Below are positions 1 to 11,082 of a DNA stretch of 64,000 bases, one piece after another (the first letter of the stretch is position 1; each line of letters starts with the position of its first letter). The notes beneath the pieces are model-generated. The model was not told where the DNA came from, did not search any database, and saw nothing but the letters and a program-made list of their open reading frames with translations. The position numbers and the translations under genes are program-made. Where the stretch lies: contig CM033405.1 of the NCBI GenBank assembly GCA_019426215.1, forward strand, positions 33,839,239-33,903,238. The letters run 5' to 3'. Origin of the DNA: Buddleja alternifolia (taxonomy: Eukaryota; Streptophyta; Magnoliopsida; Lamiales; Scrophulariaceae).

Positions 1-470
1 TGTCGATGGACAGGCTGATAACACTGACTAGTGAAACCTTCTGTCTTGCAGCCCATCCAATGTTAGTATCAAGCCCAGCTGAATATCTCTGGACAGGCTG
101 GAATAGAAATAGGGCTCACATATCTGGCTAATAAATTGATCGAATTTTAGTTTGAGTTTAATTTAAACTAAATCAATTTTCTAATATATTTTTGAGTAAA
201 TTAATTTTCTAATATATTGTAATCTAATTAATTTTAACATGAAAAATTAGTTTGAAAACCAAGTTTTTATCACTGAACTATAGTTCGAAACAATTATTTC
301 TAACAAAAAAATAAAAATAAAATATAAGCAACACGATCAAACTACTTAAATTCGACTCCTTTAAAACTCGATCGATCGATCTCAGTTTTATTAATAATAA
401 AACTAAATTCAAATACAACTTTTTTTCAAGCACGATAATGAACACCTTGTTCATCTCGATTTTTTTTGCT
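1..470. repeat. Dispersed low-copy repeat, no gene
   Basis: No coding sequence is visible. The stretch around 60-170 (sugar-poor, AT-rich, with a run reading gctaataaat...aattttagtttga) recurs in diverged form at about 5810-5900, and a shorter part recurs near 4960-4985. The copies share order and orientation, so this looks like an old local duplication or an unidentified repeat. Confidence 0.45.
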
Positions 471-870
471 CAAGACCTCTAATCAAGAGTGATTTTAAGG
501 CAGTTCTGCAACTCCATGTTCCAGTATAGTCATAAACATTCGTGTTAGGTCACAGAACTCCAAGTTCCAGTATCATACAACGAATTTGAAGTGAATAAAC
601 CATATAAATAATGAATATGACACAAGACTCTGAATCTCGGAAGCTCTTAATAAATACCATGTCAATAACCCACTAATTAAGATAAATAATATAACAAACT
701 CGACAAAGCGACACAAAAATTCACACATACGATGGGGTTAGAATCCAAAACCCTCTACACAAACTCAGAATCAGTGTTACACTTGGTCACCAATTGGCTG
801 ACAAACCACAAAACATAAGTCACAATCAAATGTACAAGTTACATGAATGAAAGTGCAAAATCTAACAAGA

Positions 871-1034
871 ATGGCTACTCTAAAGATCAAAAAAGAAGCA
901 AAAAAACTAAATCTTGCCTCAAGAATCTATTTCAAATAAGCCCTAAAAACTTATGGCTACTCAAAAGATCAAAAAAGAAGCAAAAAAACTGAATCTTGCC
1001 TCAAGAATCTATTTCAAATAAGCCCTAAAAACTT
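871..1034. repeat. 82-bp direct tandem duplication
   Basis: Two adjacent near-identical copies begin at 871 and 953, period 82. They differ at only a few positions, so the duplication is younger than the surrounding cornichon-locus duplication. It lies in the 3' flank of the decayed cornichon copy. Confidence 0.85.
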
Positions 1035-1213
1035 CCCAAAATTCTGCGAACGACCGGATGGTTAAGTTAGCTAGAGATGACAAAAGGGCTTAAAATGTGT
1101 TGCCTAAGTAAATTGCTTGCACGGGTCATATTAGCTGACCCGATATTCATCCCATACTTGGATTGGTAAAGTACCCAACATTGTGAAGATATCAGCAAAC
1201 GGGTCTCGGATAT

Positions 1214-1756
1214 TCAAGGTGAATTAAACCAGCGTAGATCATCACTGAATATAGCATATATAACGGATAAAGCAATCCTGTAAATTAGCATTCAATATAG
1301 TAAATCGATATGGTCAAGAAACGTACAAAATTATGATAGAACTCGATTAAAATAATTAATTTGAGATACTTGGAATAAGCTTAAGCATGTGTCATGTATG
1401 TTAGATAAATATTGGGTCAATCAGAAATAGAACATATTGCCACAAAATAGTACCAACAAAGCTTACATTTAGATTTTCCTTAAGATAACAATTGCCATTA
1501 AATTTAAAAAAGATCCCATTATTCGCAAACACTAACAATGTAGTGATTCTTCGGAACTTTTGGGATCAGGATTTGGCATCTATGTATAAGCACAATCATC
1601 TATAGCACGTCACTCAACGTGTATGATTATGATTGACCTGGGGTTCAAAATCTCGGGAGCTCCTAAGAATGACTCCTAGAAACCTAGAAACCTAGGTGCG
1701 GATGATAATTCATATGGATTCAAATAGTCAGCCTTCAAATCCGAGAAACCTAGAAA
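1214..1756 (-). pseudogene. Truncated cornichon pseudogene (exon 2 fragment and exon 4 only)
   Basis: On the minus strand, 1756 down to about 1698 reads as the start of cornichon exon 2, including the motif ADYLNPYELSS, preceded by a TAG acceptor. It breaks off after about 19 codons into a run of repeated cctagaaa units. 1277 down to 1214 reads as a terminal exon with a CAG acceptor and the ending DDLRWFNSP before TGA, nearly identical to the ending of the intact gene at 16821. Exon 3, the rest of exon 2 and exon 1 are absent; a minus-strand LTR starts at 1988, where exon 1 would be expected further on. It cannot make a cornichon protein. It is clearly derived from the same ancestor as the intact gene 15 kb away. 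Confidence 0.85.
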
Positions 1757-1987
1757 CTAAAACGTTATTTTGAGATGCATATAGACCTTCAACCATCTTA
1801 AAGCACAAACTTCAAAAACAGCTAGAACCACAGCACGAAATCTAAAAGGTCTTCAAATTTATCTCTCAGTAATCAAGAAACAGCTTGAAAACAAGTGGTG
1901 TTTTGCTTTATCTAGTCACAATTAGCTAAAAGATTGTTTCAATTTTCTCATCATCCAAACACCTCCTCACTAAGTGTGTGTGTATAT

Positions 1988-2692
1988 TGTTGTTTCAAAA
2001 CTTCACAAACGTATCAAATTGATAATAACAAAGAAAGATTATATCGAGGCGAGAGAGAACTCTCTATCCTTAACACTAAATTGCCCCGCCTTGGTGGTAC
2101 GAGTTCTTGCAACAAGTGTCCCAAGATACAACGATATTCTTTTTCTGAAGATTAAACCACTTCAATTTCAGAAAACTACGAACTTAATTTACTGTTGAAA
2201 TCTCAAGAAAAAGATGAAGATGGTTTTATAAAACTCAAGAACACTTAGAGAGAAATATGTTGTGTTTTGAGTTGGTGTGTTTCAAAATGGTTGGAATGGT
2301 TGCTATTTATAGGCAAAATCCATTTCCATAAGAATCAATCCACACCATCCATTTCTAAGATCAAATCTTAGTCATCCAAGATGCTCCACCACCTTGAAGT
2401 GCTCATATGTCATTCATGATGTATTCATGACATATTTTCCATTAAAATGTGTTGTGTCATTCATGATATATACATGACATATTAAATAAAATTATATCAA
2501 AATATGGGATACACAATTCAAACCCTTCAATTTAGCACTTAATTTCTCATTCGTTCCGATTAGAGAAATTCGAAATGCTAAACTCATCTACTCGGAACGT
2601 AGATTAAGATTATCCAATAATCTTAAGTATCCCGGATACTAACGGCGTTCGAATTTCGTACTCAACCACAATTTGTACCATTTTATCCACAA
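1988..2692 (-). mobile_element. LTR (probably solo) of a retrotransposon, minus orientation
   Basis: Read on the minus strand this has the anatomy of an LTR: a U3 with the pair of genome-style motifs seen in its relative, a TATA box (cctataaatagc, near 2310), a transcribed part, and a terminus ending in AAACAACA at 1988. It is a diverged relative of the complete solo LTR at 13451-14496, sharing a central block (about 2045-2165 with 13515-13630) and a U3 block (about 2505-2690 with 14282-14480). The left flank is TATAT. The right end has lost its TGTTGG terminus and runs into a TA repeat, so the target duplication cannot be confirmed. No internal retrotransposon genes lie next to it. Confidence 0.7.
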
Positions 2693-2710
2693 TATATATA
2701 TATATATATA
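2691..2710. repeat. TA microsatellite
   Basis: Ten or so TA units at the right edge of the LTR; they obscure the LTR terminus and any target-site duplication. Confidence 0.9.
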
Positions 2711-2787
2711 AGAATACAAACACTACCAAAAGGGTTGGCTTTTGAACCCATAAACAGAGTTGAAGGAATGAATGCCTTTAATCATGA

Positions 2788-3555
2788 TCAGGTTTGAGAA
2801 GAGTCCATCATAATAGTATCACCATCCTCATCCAGCATTGTGCCACTGCCACCACTTTGTTGTCGTCGTCGTCTTCTTCTTCTACCCCTCCTCGGCTCCT
2901 CTGGGGGAACAACAGCAGCAGCAGGAGGGCATTTGTAGCGGCACAAGGGGCAAGTGTTTCTCCGTTGAAGCCATTCAACAATACAATCCTTGTGAAAGTA
3001 ATGCTCGCACGGCATTGTCACAAAAGGGTAATTGGTCTTGAAATCCTCCATACAAATTGAACATGAATTGAAAGACGGAGTCGAATTCGGGCTAAAGACT
3101 CTGATCGGGAGCGACTCGATAAAGGATCCTGAAGCCGGTGTAACCTTATTATTATTAATAATGTGTGGTGCATATGCATTTGAATGTTGATGTAGAGGTG
3201 GAGCTGGTCTGAAGTATAGGTGGGGTAAGAGGCAGTTAGGACAGGCGAATCTGGGGCATATAGAGGAGGATGTTGTGGCGGAGTCGGAGATGGGGGGTAC
3301 GTCGAACAAGTGGTCGCAGTTTGAACAACAGATCGATCGGATATCGGGACAAGGGAGAACGCTCGGCCGGAAAGGGGGGCGGTAGATGCAGATGTGTGGC
3401 GCCATGCATGAAGGGCAGTAGAAAGAGGTATTGGAGGTATAAGGGTTGGTTGGGAATACGTAGTTACACACACAACGATGTTCTCTTTCGACATCACCAT
3501 AGCCGGCTTCAAAATACCGGTATAAGCGAACCGGCCTACCTCTTGCAGCAGCCAT
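2788..3555 (-). CDS. RING-H2 finger protein, probable E3 ubiquitin ligase
   Basis: An intact single-exon gene of 255 residues. The RING-H2 finger lies at about residues 165-205: C165, C168, C183, H185, H188, C191, C202 and C205, with the typical spacing C-x2-C-x14-C-x-H-x2-H-x2-C-x10-C-x2-C and the core MPCEHYFHKDCI. Such fingers recruit an E2 enzyme and transfer ubiquitin to substrates. Upstream are further Cys pairs (28/30, 47/50, 76-80, 105/108) that could bind zinc as an N-terminal ribbon, and after the finger is an arginine-rich run (about 222-231) that could be a nuclear signal, followed by an acidic tail. There is no membrane segment. The start MAAARGRP is the first in-frame ATG. Substrate and exact subfamily cannot be read from the sequence. 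Confidence 0.85.
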   Translation of the reverse strand: MAAARGRPVRLYRYFEAGYGDVEREHRCVCNYVFPTNPYTSNTSFYCPSCMAPHICIYRPPFRPSVLPCPDIRSICCSNCDHLFDVPPISDSATTSSSICPRFACPNCLLPHLYFRPAPPLHQHSNAYAPHIINNNKVTPASGSFIESLPIRVFSPNSTPSFNSCSICMEDFKTNYPFVTMPCEHYFHKDCIVEWLQRRNTCPLCRYKCPPAAAVVPPEEPRRGRRRRRRRQQSGGSGTMLDEDGDTIMMDSSQT

Positions 3556-3727
3556 TATTAAAGAAAAATAGTTGACAAAGACCTACGTACGTATGTATCG
3601 TATGTTGAAAATTTCAATAATAATGAGATTAATAATTCTTTGATTGAGGAGTAGACTTCTTATATAGTTACGAATCCTATTTGGTTTAGAGGTTTAATTT
3701 TGACTTGCCGACTACGAATCCTATTTA

Positions 3728-4251
3728 AGTCCCGATTGGATTGGATGGACGTCTATTTGGATGAGTTTTTTTTAATAAAAAAAGGTGCAATGATTAAGTG
3801 TGATGTGATATATTTTTTTTGTGAGAAAAAATCTTTTTTTATGAGAAATTAGTATGGATGAATTTTGTTTTGTAAGAATATTTAACATATTTAAGTTAAA
3901 CTCATCGATTACAAAAATATGCAAAGTGGATCTGATTTCGTAGCTTACATCATTTGAAATAAAGATATGTGATTATTTTGATGATTGTATCAAGATATTG
4001 GCGGATAAAGTACTTTTAATTATTGAGTGAACTGTATACTCATGAATAGTAAAAATTCTGACTTTCTGAGAAAAATTTGAGAGAAATGCCATGTAAATCT
4101 TTTTTTTGAAAAAAAATGAGATTTTTTCTGAGAAATTGTGTGTAGTATTTCTTTGAAATATTTTTGGGAGATGTCAAATAAATGTGTTTTTGATGAAAAA
4201 AATCTCTGAGAAATAGAGAAATGGGAAACAGTCTCCCATTCAATCGGGCCC
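3728..4251. mobile_element. Harbinger-like MITE, copy 1
   Basis: A 524-bp element with terminal inverted repeats (AGTCCCGATTGG at the left, CAATCGGGCCC at the right) flanked by TTA at 3725-3727 and 4252-4254. The 3-bp TTA/TAA target duplication and the GGCCC-rich termini fit the PIF/Harbinger superfamily. No coding capacity. A related copy lies in the opposite orientation at 21054-21650. It sits in the upstream region of the RING-H2 gene. Confidence 0.85.
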
Positions 4252-4254
4252 TTA

Positions 4255-5760
4255 CACTCTCAAATTTGATAATAGCACTCCAATCTTCGTTTCATGTTGA
4301 GTAATGGACCAAAATGTCCTTATAAATTTAGAACACAATTTGTATTAATTGTAGAACAAAATATACTCTTCATACACTATTTTTTCTCTTTTAACATTAT
4401 AATCTCATAATTTATTAAGTCAGCACTTTCATTATTTGTTTTCTTGGCATACATTTGATTTAGGTTACTTAATATTGTACACATGTAGTTAATTACCCAT
4501 ATTTAATCAGCAAAATTCATTATAATTCTGACGTAGAGGTTGTTGATATCTTAAAAATAAAGTTATATAATATATAATGAAAATAAAGTAATACACAATT
4601 GATTGTTAAAATAGAACAATTGGAAGTAATATATATATATATATATATATATGTATAATATTTACATAAGCTGACAATCAGATTATTATTTTTAGTAAAC
4701 ACATAACAAAATAATTATTTTATTATTATTATTTTCATGCAATCAATAGCGATTCGCAAGTTATCTGCACGGGCATGTAATGTTGAAATAGTGTTGATCA
4801 TTCTACACTGATTGGCTTAGTCCGTATCACTGTGTTGCAGCATGCCAGTGTCTAGTATGTCCAGTATAAAATGCGGCTAATCTATTGATAATGTCATCAT
4901 GGTATCAGATTCGTGGGAATATCGGATAAGGGTACCCAAGCGTGATAGAGTTCCAAGTGGCTAATAAATAGCGATGTAAAATTCACAGGTCTGTAATGTG
5001 TTATAAACTACTGTATTGAATTTTATGATGTTTTCATTAATATTTGGTCCAATGCCATGAGATTATACTCACGATATCTTTAATAATATATCGATCCCAA
5101 TTTCACATCGCACTCAATTTCAATCAATAAGGCTGAGTAGGGCTTATGAAAATCCATTATATGAATGATGATACGGGTATAAAAATTGACTGAAAACGAT
5201 ATCGAACCTATAATAAATGATTATACTGAGCTTGATTGAAGTAGAGCTTCCAAAACAGAGCAAAACTAGATGTTTGATTAGAGAGGAAGTTGGGCTCGAG
5301 ATAAAATTCTATTCAATTATATTAAAAATAATCAAATTGTATAATGGTTTGTAAGAAACATGGGATCAAATTCACACGTATAATGGTTTGTATACTGTCT
5401 TATTTTGCAAAATTGATCAGTTGCAATGATGATTTGCTCATAATTGATAACAGTTCAGTATTGATCTCGATTTCTGCATATCCTTCGTACAGCGCTGATC
5501 TCGAATTTTGCACGCCGATAGTGTATATGATTCCATCAATATATATGTGATTATGGATATACTGAAATCGGTTATGGCGCGTGAAACTGGAGATTTGATT
5601 TGATACTGTGTATTATTGAATCTGTTAGTTATAATTTAATGACTAAAATACATGTTAAATGTGTTAATGTAGACCTTGGGATCAAATTGAATCAAAGGCC
5701 TAAATTGGGTCTTATATCTTACTTAATGGCAAAGGATGTATTTGATCCATATCCTATATA
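4255..5760. other. AT-rich intergenic region, no gene seen
   Basis: Only short open frames with no recognisable protein features. It holds a TA microsatellite at about 4629-4652 and, near 4800-5000 and 5100-5300, segments resembling the repeats at 1-170 and 5760-6000. No promoter or transposon boundary could be placed. Confidence 0.5.
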
Positions 5761-6425
5761 TAGGCTGACGTAAATAGGCCAGATGTCAGTATTGGGCCAT
5801 TGAAATGTCTCTGGATAGCGTGGAATACGATAAGGCCCACATAAACTGGCTAATAAATAGCGATGTAAAATTGGTCGAATTTTAGTTTGAATTTAATTTC
5901 AGGTCTTGGAGTAGGGCTGAAAATCATAATGAATGATGATAGGGTATTTGACTCGATATCAACCAATAAAAATTTATCTGAGCTTGATTAAATTTAAAAC
6001 GAGAAACCTGATTCAGACACATTTCTTGTTTGATAAGAGAGGAAGTTGGACTCGAGATCTATGAAGAAACATGGGAAAACACACGAGATCTTCTATTGTA
6101 AAATTGTGTTGCATCTTGTAGTGTATATCATGTATGCACGCCAAGTGTAGAGGAAATGTCGCTCGTATATGAAATACAACAAGAGATTGTAACACACGTT
6201 GCAATAAAAGATCCAACCTAATAGAAAAGAGCTTGGTCAACAATTTGTTCAGCTCTACTAGATTTGTTCAGACCCATACCAATGAGTGTTTCATTGGAAG
6301 TCACAAAACAAGTATAGTCACAAACAATGAATGCTGACATGAGGCTTGATTTGTTTATATACCTAATAACTAGTAATTTTTAAGGAGTAAAGTTCTAGTA
6401 TCATAATAGTCATTCATAGAGATAG
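5760..6425. repeat. Displaced piece of the cornichon-locus duplication
   Basis: About 5930-6420 matches 15970-16285, the region immediately 3' of the intact cornichon gene, in the same orientation (for example the shared stretch around aatgagtgttt and the run cctaataacTAGTAATTTTTAAGGAG at 6360-6390 versus 16240-16265). In the intact locus this piece abuts the cornichon 3' flank, but here it is about 4 kb away from its partner block (470-1987) and on its other side. It ends where the LINE begins. Confidence 0.65.
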
Positions 6426-6539
6426 ATGGGCCTATAAAATCCTCTGCTTTCTCTCAATTTTCTCTCTCTAACTAGTGGAAGCTAAAGTAAGAGCTTTTTT
6501 CCTTTCGGCCGTGAAACAAGGCTTAGTGGATGCCTGCCT

Positions 6540-8337
6540 GTGTTTTTTTTTATACATTGCCCATTTCCTCAAACGTTTATAGCGGAGCCGGAAACGGCCG
6601 TGCCGCCGCCGGTAACGGTCACCCCAAATAGAAACCATAAGAAACTGAAACGGCATTTGGTGGGAGCCTCTACACCACCACGAATAAATACTGATAAAAA
6701 TCCCTCGGAGATGCAGCAACATGCAGGTCAACATAAGCCGACGGAGGATAGTACGATGAACAATGCATGGGAATCCCATACGTTACGTGATACTTGGGCG
6801 CGACGAAGGACCCAACCAACACTGTACACGGGCGACGGCGAAGAAGATGACCTGGAATCCCTTCTTGAAGTGGATTTGGGAGATGATGACGGGACTGGTG
6901 ACTACACAATCCCGATTGAGGACCTTAAGGAGATGGTGGCCCCATATCGCCGGGCACTGGTCGTGAAAATTCTCGGACGCAAAGTCGATGCTCAAACAAC
7001 GAATGAAAACCCTCTGGCAACTTTCGTATGACATCAACCCGGTCGACATTGGTAACGAGTTCTACTTGGTTCGTTTTCACACCAAAGAGGATTATGATCA
7101 TGTTTTGGTTGATGGCCCGTGGATGATTCTAGGCCATTACTTAACTGTGAAAAAATGGGATCCGTCGTTTGATCCGAAAATTGAAAAAATTTCATCTACT
7201 GCCGTGTGGATACGCTTTCCGGAACTACCAATTCACTATCTCAATGAAAACGTGATTTGTGGCATGGGAGGAATAATAGGTAGGGTGATTCGATTGGATA
7301 AAAACACCGAAGAGGCTAAGAGGGGCGGGTATGCTCGGGTGTGTGTGGAAGTGGATCTTAAAAAACCACTGCGACCTTACTTAAGGGTGAACAAGAAGAT
7401 TCGTGTAGTGGAATAAGAAGGCCTGAATATGCTGTGTTTTTCGTGTGGAGCCTATGGCCATCGACAAGAGGCGTGTGGGTCTACGGGTCAGTCCAACGCA
7501 TCGGAGCCATCTCCACAGGGACAACAAGAATCAGATTTGTTAAAGGATACATCGCCCCCCACAACATATGGTCCGTGGAACTTAGTCCAGCCAAGACGAA
7601 ACCAAAGGAAGAATATGGGATCAGCCGTTACTCAGGACACGGCTTTACCCACGGGTATTTTTAATTCGAGACAGTATGAGGGGGCAAATACGTGGGGTGC
7701 GGCGGCAAAAGAGGCTAAGGGAAAGGGAACTACTACTAACACTAGAGCCAAGCAACACTATGTTCGAAAGGATACGAGGAAAACTACCAAGGAGCCAACC
7801 AAAAATCACGTTGAACCTGCTTCAACCGGCAACAGATTTGATATTCTGAATGGCTTGGAGAAGGACATGGGACCGGTCGGGGGGCCAAAAAATCCATCTG
7901 GAGGAGAGAGGGGGAACCATACTGTTCGACGTCGGTTAATCCCAAGAACTAATATATCACATAAGGAGCCGATAATTAACATGGATCGAGTTCCACCCCT
8001 TTCACATGGTAATACATACACTATCTCACATAATCGAATCAATCCAATTTTTGAGACGGGACAACCTTCGGATGCAACTAGTGGAGAAGGAGGATCACTT
8101 TCTCAACCTTTCACTTTCGGTGCTAAATTTCCACATGACGGTTTGGAGGAGACACTTCGGGCTGACGGGTTGGAGACTTCGGATGAGGATTCAGACTCGG
8201 ATAATGATAAGTTATCTATGGCCTCGAAAAATGACGAGGATGGGGACCAAGAGGATGAAACTGTAACCAACCGCTGCATGGATACAGACATTAGCTCGGA
8301 CGTTGTGAGGGGGGTTCATCAACCCCCCCAGGTATGA
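6540..8337 (+). pseudogene. LINE ORF1: DUF4283 and CCHC zinc-knuckle protein, broken
   Basis: This would be the nucleic-acid-binding ORF1 protein of an L1-type retrotransposon. The first part (6540-7030) is acidic and ends in the start of a DUF4283 domain; that domain continues in another frame from about 6988 (LSYDINPVDIGNEFYLVRF...), showing a frameshift near 6985-7030. An in-frame TAA at 7414-7416 then interrupts the linker just before the zinc knuckle CFSCGAYGHRQEAC (C-x2-C-x4-H-x4-C, at about 7438). After the knuckle the frame stays open to 8337, a long polar, acidic tail. Two lesions mean that it cannot make a complete protein. Confidence 0.85.
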
Positions 8338-8378
8338 CTTTCTTAGTCCGGTTTTAGCTTCTAAAATGTTTAGTTTTT

Positions 8379-8824
8379 TTATGTTAATTTTTTGGAATTG
8401 CAGAGGGGCGGCTGACCCAAAATTTTTAATCGTGTTAAAAGAAGTGCTTCGGCAGAATAAACCGATGATTTTAGTGCTAATGGAGCCACGTGTTCGTGGC
8501 ACGCATGCTGAAGATATCATGCGAAATAGTCATTTTGATCGAGTGGAAATGGTTGAAGCCCGTGGGTTCACGAGTGGAATTTGGATGTTTTGGAATACGA
8601 CAGATGTGGATTTGGTGTTTAAAATAGCAAATGATCAGATTATTACGGTAGTTGTTAAACAGCCCAGGACATGTGATTGGGTGCTCACGGCGGTTTACGC
8701 GATTCCCCAACTAGATAATCGAAACCACTTGTGGGAGTACATCCGATATATGGCTCCACATATCAGTGGCCCGTGGGTTATTGCCGGGGATATGAATACA
8801 GTCATTAGTCAGGTTGAGTGGCCC
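8379..8824 (+). pseudogene. LINE ORF2 N-terminus: APE-type endonuclease fragment
   Basis: The frame opens with MLIFWNCRGAADP, the usual beginning of plant L1 ORF2 endonucleases (the N of WNCRG is the first catalytic motif), and includes EPRV (the catalytic E, near 8480) and GDMNTV (the D/N motif, near 8790). These motifs place it in the exonuclease-endonuclease-phosphatase family that nicks target DNA for reverse transcription. The protein breaks off after about 147 residues at the junction with the copia element, so the C-terminal endonuclease motifs and the reverse transcriptase are absent. Confidence 0.85.
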
Positions 8825-8850
8825 GTGGCTCCACATATCAGTGGCTCCAG
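8752..8850 (+). other. LINE/copia junction with locally templated filler
   Basis: The segment at 8752-8778 (tggctccacatatcagtggc followed by ccgtgg) is copied, in rotated order, at about 8817-8846, immediately before copia sequence starts. The filler between the LINE and the copia therefore consists of a copy of LINE sequence from about 70 bp upstream. This is the pattern left by end joining with template switching at a break. Confidence 0.75.
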
Positions 8851-11082
8851 ATAACAGGTTGTATCTAAAACAAGCTCTATACTCCTTTAAAATGCATGAT
8901 GAAAAATCGATTGATGAACAATTAAATCAGTTTAACAAACTAATCCTTGATCTTGAAAATATTGATGTGGTGATTGAGGATGAAGATCAAGCTCTGTTGT
9001 TGTTGAGTTCTCTTCCTAAAAGTTATACAAATTTCAAAGAAACCTTGTTGTATGGAAGAGAATCCTTGACTCTAGATGAGGTACAAGCAGCTCTAAATTC
9101 AAGAGAACTAAATCAGACAAATGAGGAGAAATAATCTTCACAGCCTGAAGGTTTGAATATTAGAGGAAGGAGTGAGAAAAGAGAATTCAAGAAGAAACAA
9201 GGATCTAGATCTAAGTCTAAATCAAAGATAAAATGCCATCACTGTAAAAGAGAAGGGCACATTAGAAGATTTTGTCCTGAAAGAAAGAAGAAAAATGATG
9301 AAGTCAATAAGGATCAAGGTGATGCAGCAGTGGCTAGTGATGGATATGAATCTGCTGATGTTCTAATGGTGTCAAATGTTCAATCTGAAAAGGAATGGAT
9401 CCTGGATTCAGGATGTACATTCCACATGACTCCAAACAAGTCATGGTTTGAGGACTTCAAATATGTTGATGGAGGAGCTGTTATTCTTGGGAACAATAAG
9501 TCCTGTAAAGTTCAAGGCATTGGTAGTATAAGAATCAAGCTACATAATGATGTGGAGAAAATTCTGAATGAAGTAAGATATATACCTGAATTAAAAAGGA
9601 ATTTAATCTCTCTGGGAATGCTTGATCAGTTAGGTTATGCTATCAAGATGGAGGCTGGAATTTTGAAAATTCTGAAAGGTTCCTTAGTTCAAATGAAAGG
9701 AATCAGAAAGAATGGAATATACTCCTTATTGGGCACTACTGTTATTGGTTCAGCAGGAAGTATCACAGACAAGCCACTAAGTCAATGAATGCTTTGGCAT
9801 AGAAGACTTGGACATGTGAGTGAAAGAGGTTTGATTGAATTGTCAAAACAAGACTTGCTGACTGGAGACAAGATTAAGGATCTTGAGTTCTGTGAAACTT
9901 GTATCTATGGTAAGTCCAGTAGAGTGAAGTTTGGAACAAGTCAGCAGAGAACAAAGGGTACACTGGACTATCTACATTCAGATTTATGGGGGCCGGCAAA
10001 GGTTCAATCTCACTCAGGTGGTAAGTACTTCATGTCTATAATTGATGATTATCCAAGGAAGATTTGGGTACTAATTTAAAACAAAAGAATGAGGCCTTTA
10101 AATCTTTTAAGGAATGGAAAGTCCTAGTTGAAAATCAAACTGGAAGAAAGGTGAAAAGGCTGAGAACTGATAATGGTTTGGAGTTTTGCTCAAAGGAGTT
10201 TGATGATTCTGTAAAGTTGAGGGCATTGCAAGACACAAAACTGTAGCAGAAACACCTCAGCAAAATGGCTTGGCAGAAAGGTTCAATAGAACTCTCTTGG
10301 AAAGAACTAGATGCATGTTGATAAGTGCCAAACCGCCAAACGTATTTTGGGCTGAAGTGGTAACAACTGCAACCTATTTAATCAATAGATGTCCTTCAAT
10401 TGCTTTAAATATGAAAACACCAGAAGAAGTTTGGACTGGTCATCCACCTAACCTAAGCAATCTGAAAGTATTTGGGTGTGTTGCATATGCTCATGTAAAG
10501 CAGGACAAACTTGAACTTAGAGCTTTGAAATGCATATTCTTAGGCTATCCAGTGGGTGTCAAGGGATACAGATTGTGGTGTTTGGAACCTGGGATGCAGA
10601 AATGTCTTATAAGCAGAGATGTGGTTTTCAATGAATTTGAAATGGGAAATCTGAATAGCAGTGATGATACATCTCAAATTGGTTCTGAATCTGAAGAAAA
10701 ACAGAATTCTCAAAAGATACAGCTTGAGGTGGAGCTTACTGATGAAAATAAAGTAAAAGAACATGAATCAAGAGGAAGTGATCTGAATGAGGAAATGAAT
10801 GATCAAACTGATATAGACACATATAGTTTGACAAGAGACAGACAAAGAAGGCCCGTAAGAGCTCCTACAAGGTATGGATATGCTGATGTAATGGCCTTTG
10901 CTTTTACTATTGCAGAAGAACTTGATTCAGCAGAACCAAATACATATTCTGATGCAATGAATAACAAAGAAAGAAGACACTGGATCCAAGCTATGGAAGA
11001 AAAAATGCAGTCATTACACAACAATAATACTTGGAAAATAGTACCAAGACCAAAGAGTCAAAAGATTGTTAGCTGTAAGTAG
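8850..11082 (+). pseudogene. Copia gag-protease-integrase region, disabled
   Basis: The gag part (8850-9134) encodes the conserved gag helix region (NRLYLKQALYSFKM). A TAA at 9132-9134 precedes the linker and the zinc knuckle CHHCKREGHIRRFC (near 9235). The protease motif WILDSGCTFHMT lies near 9396. A TGA at 9786-9788 separates it from the integrase zinc finger (H-RLGH ... CETCIYGK, 9792-9915). Frames change again near 10065 and near 10215, inside the integrase core, where the DNGLEF and PQQNGLAERFNRT motifs lie in different frames. The reading frame then runs into the start of the RT and is cut at 11080 by the MITE. It is a decayed polyprotein gene. Confidence 0.9.

Larger units (their letters stand above)
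470..1987 (-). repeat. Diverged duplicate of the cornichon locus (3' flank, exon 4, exon 2 piece, upstream intron)
   Basis: This block is colinear with about 16290-18840. Matching landmarks in order are: the 3' flank (about 540-830 with 16290-16545), the terminal exon area (1080-1380 with 16670-17010), the exon 2 area (1700-1800 with 17810-17925) and the first-intron area (1865-1965 with 18736-18820). The match stops where a minus-strand LTR begins at 1988. The copy kept intron and flank sequence, so it arose from genomic DNA and not from a processed transcript. Confidence 0.8.
6430..8849 (+). mobile_element. Truncated L1-type LINE (ORF1 plus N-terminal part of ORF2)
   Basis: Two consecutive open regions give the standard plant L1 order: an ORF1 with a DUF4283-type domain and a CCHC zinc knuckle, then the start of an ORF2 with an APE-type endonuclease. 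Everything after the first part of the endonuclease (rest of endonuclease, reverse transcriptase, RNase H, 3' end) is missing. The element is joined at about 8815-8850 to the middle of a copia gag gene. A 5' leader with CT-rich sequence lies at about 6430-6540. Confidence 0.85.

Noticed and set aside
11073..11082. GTAAGT splice donor inside the MITE target duplication, suggesting the MITE could be spliced out
   Set aside because: Using this donor with the nearest AG leaves extra bases and does not restore the RT frame; there is no sign of an intron here.
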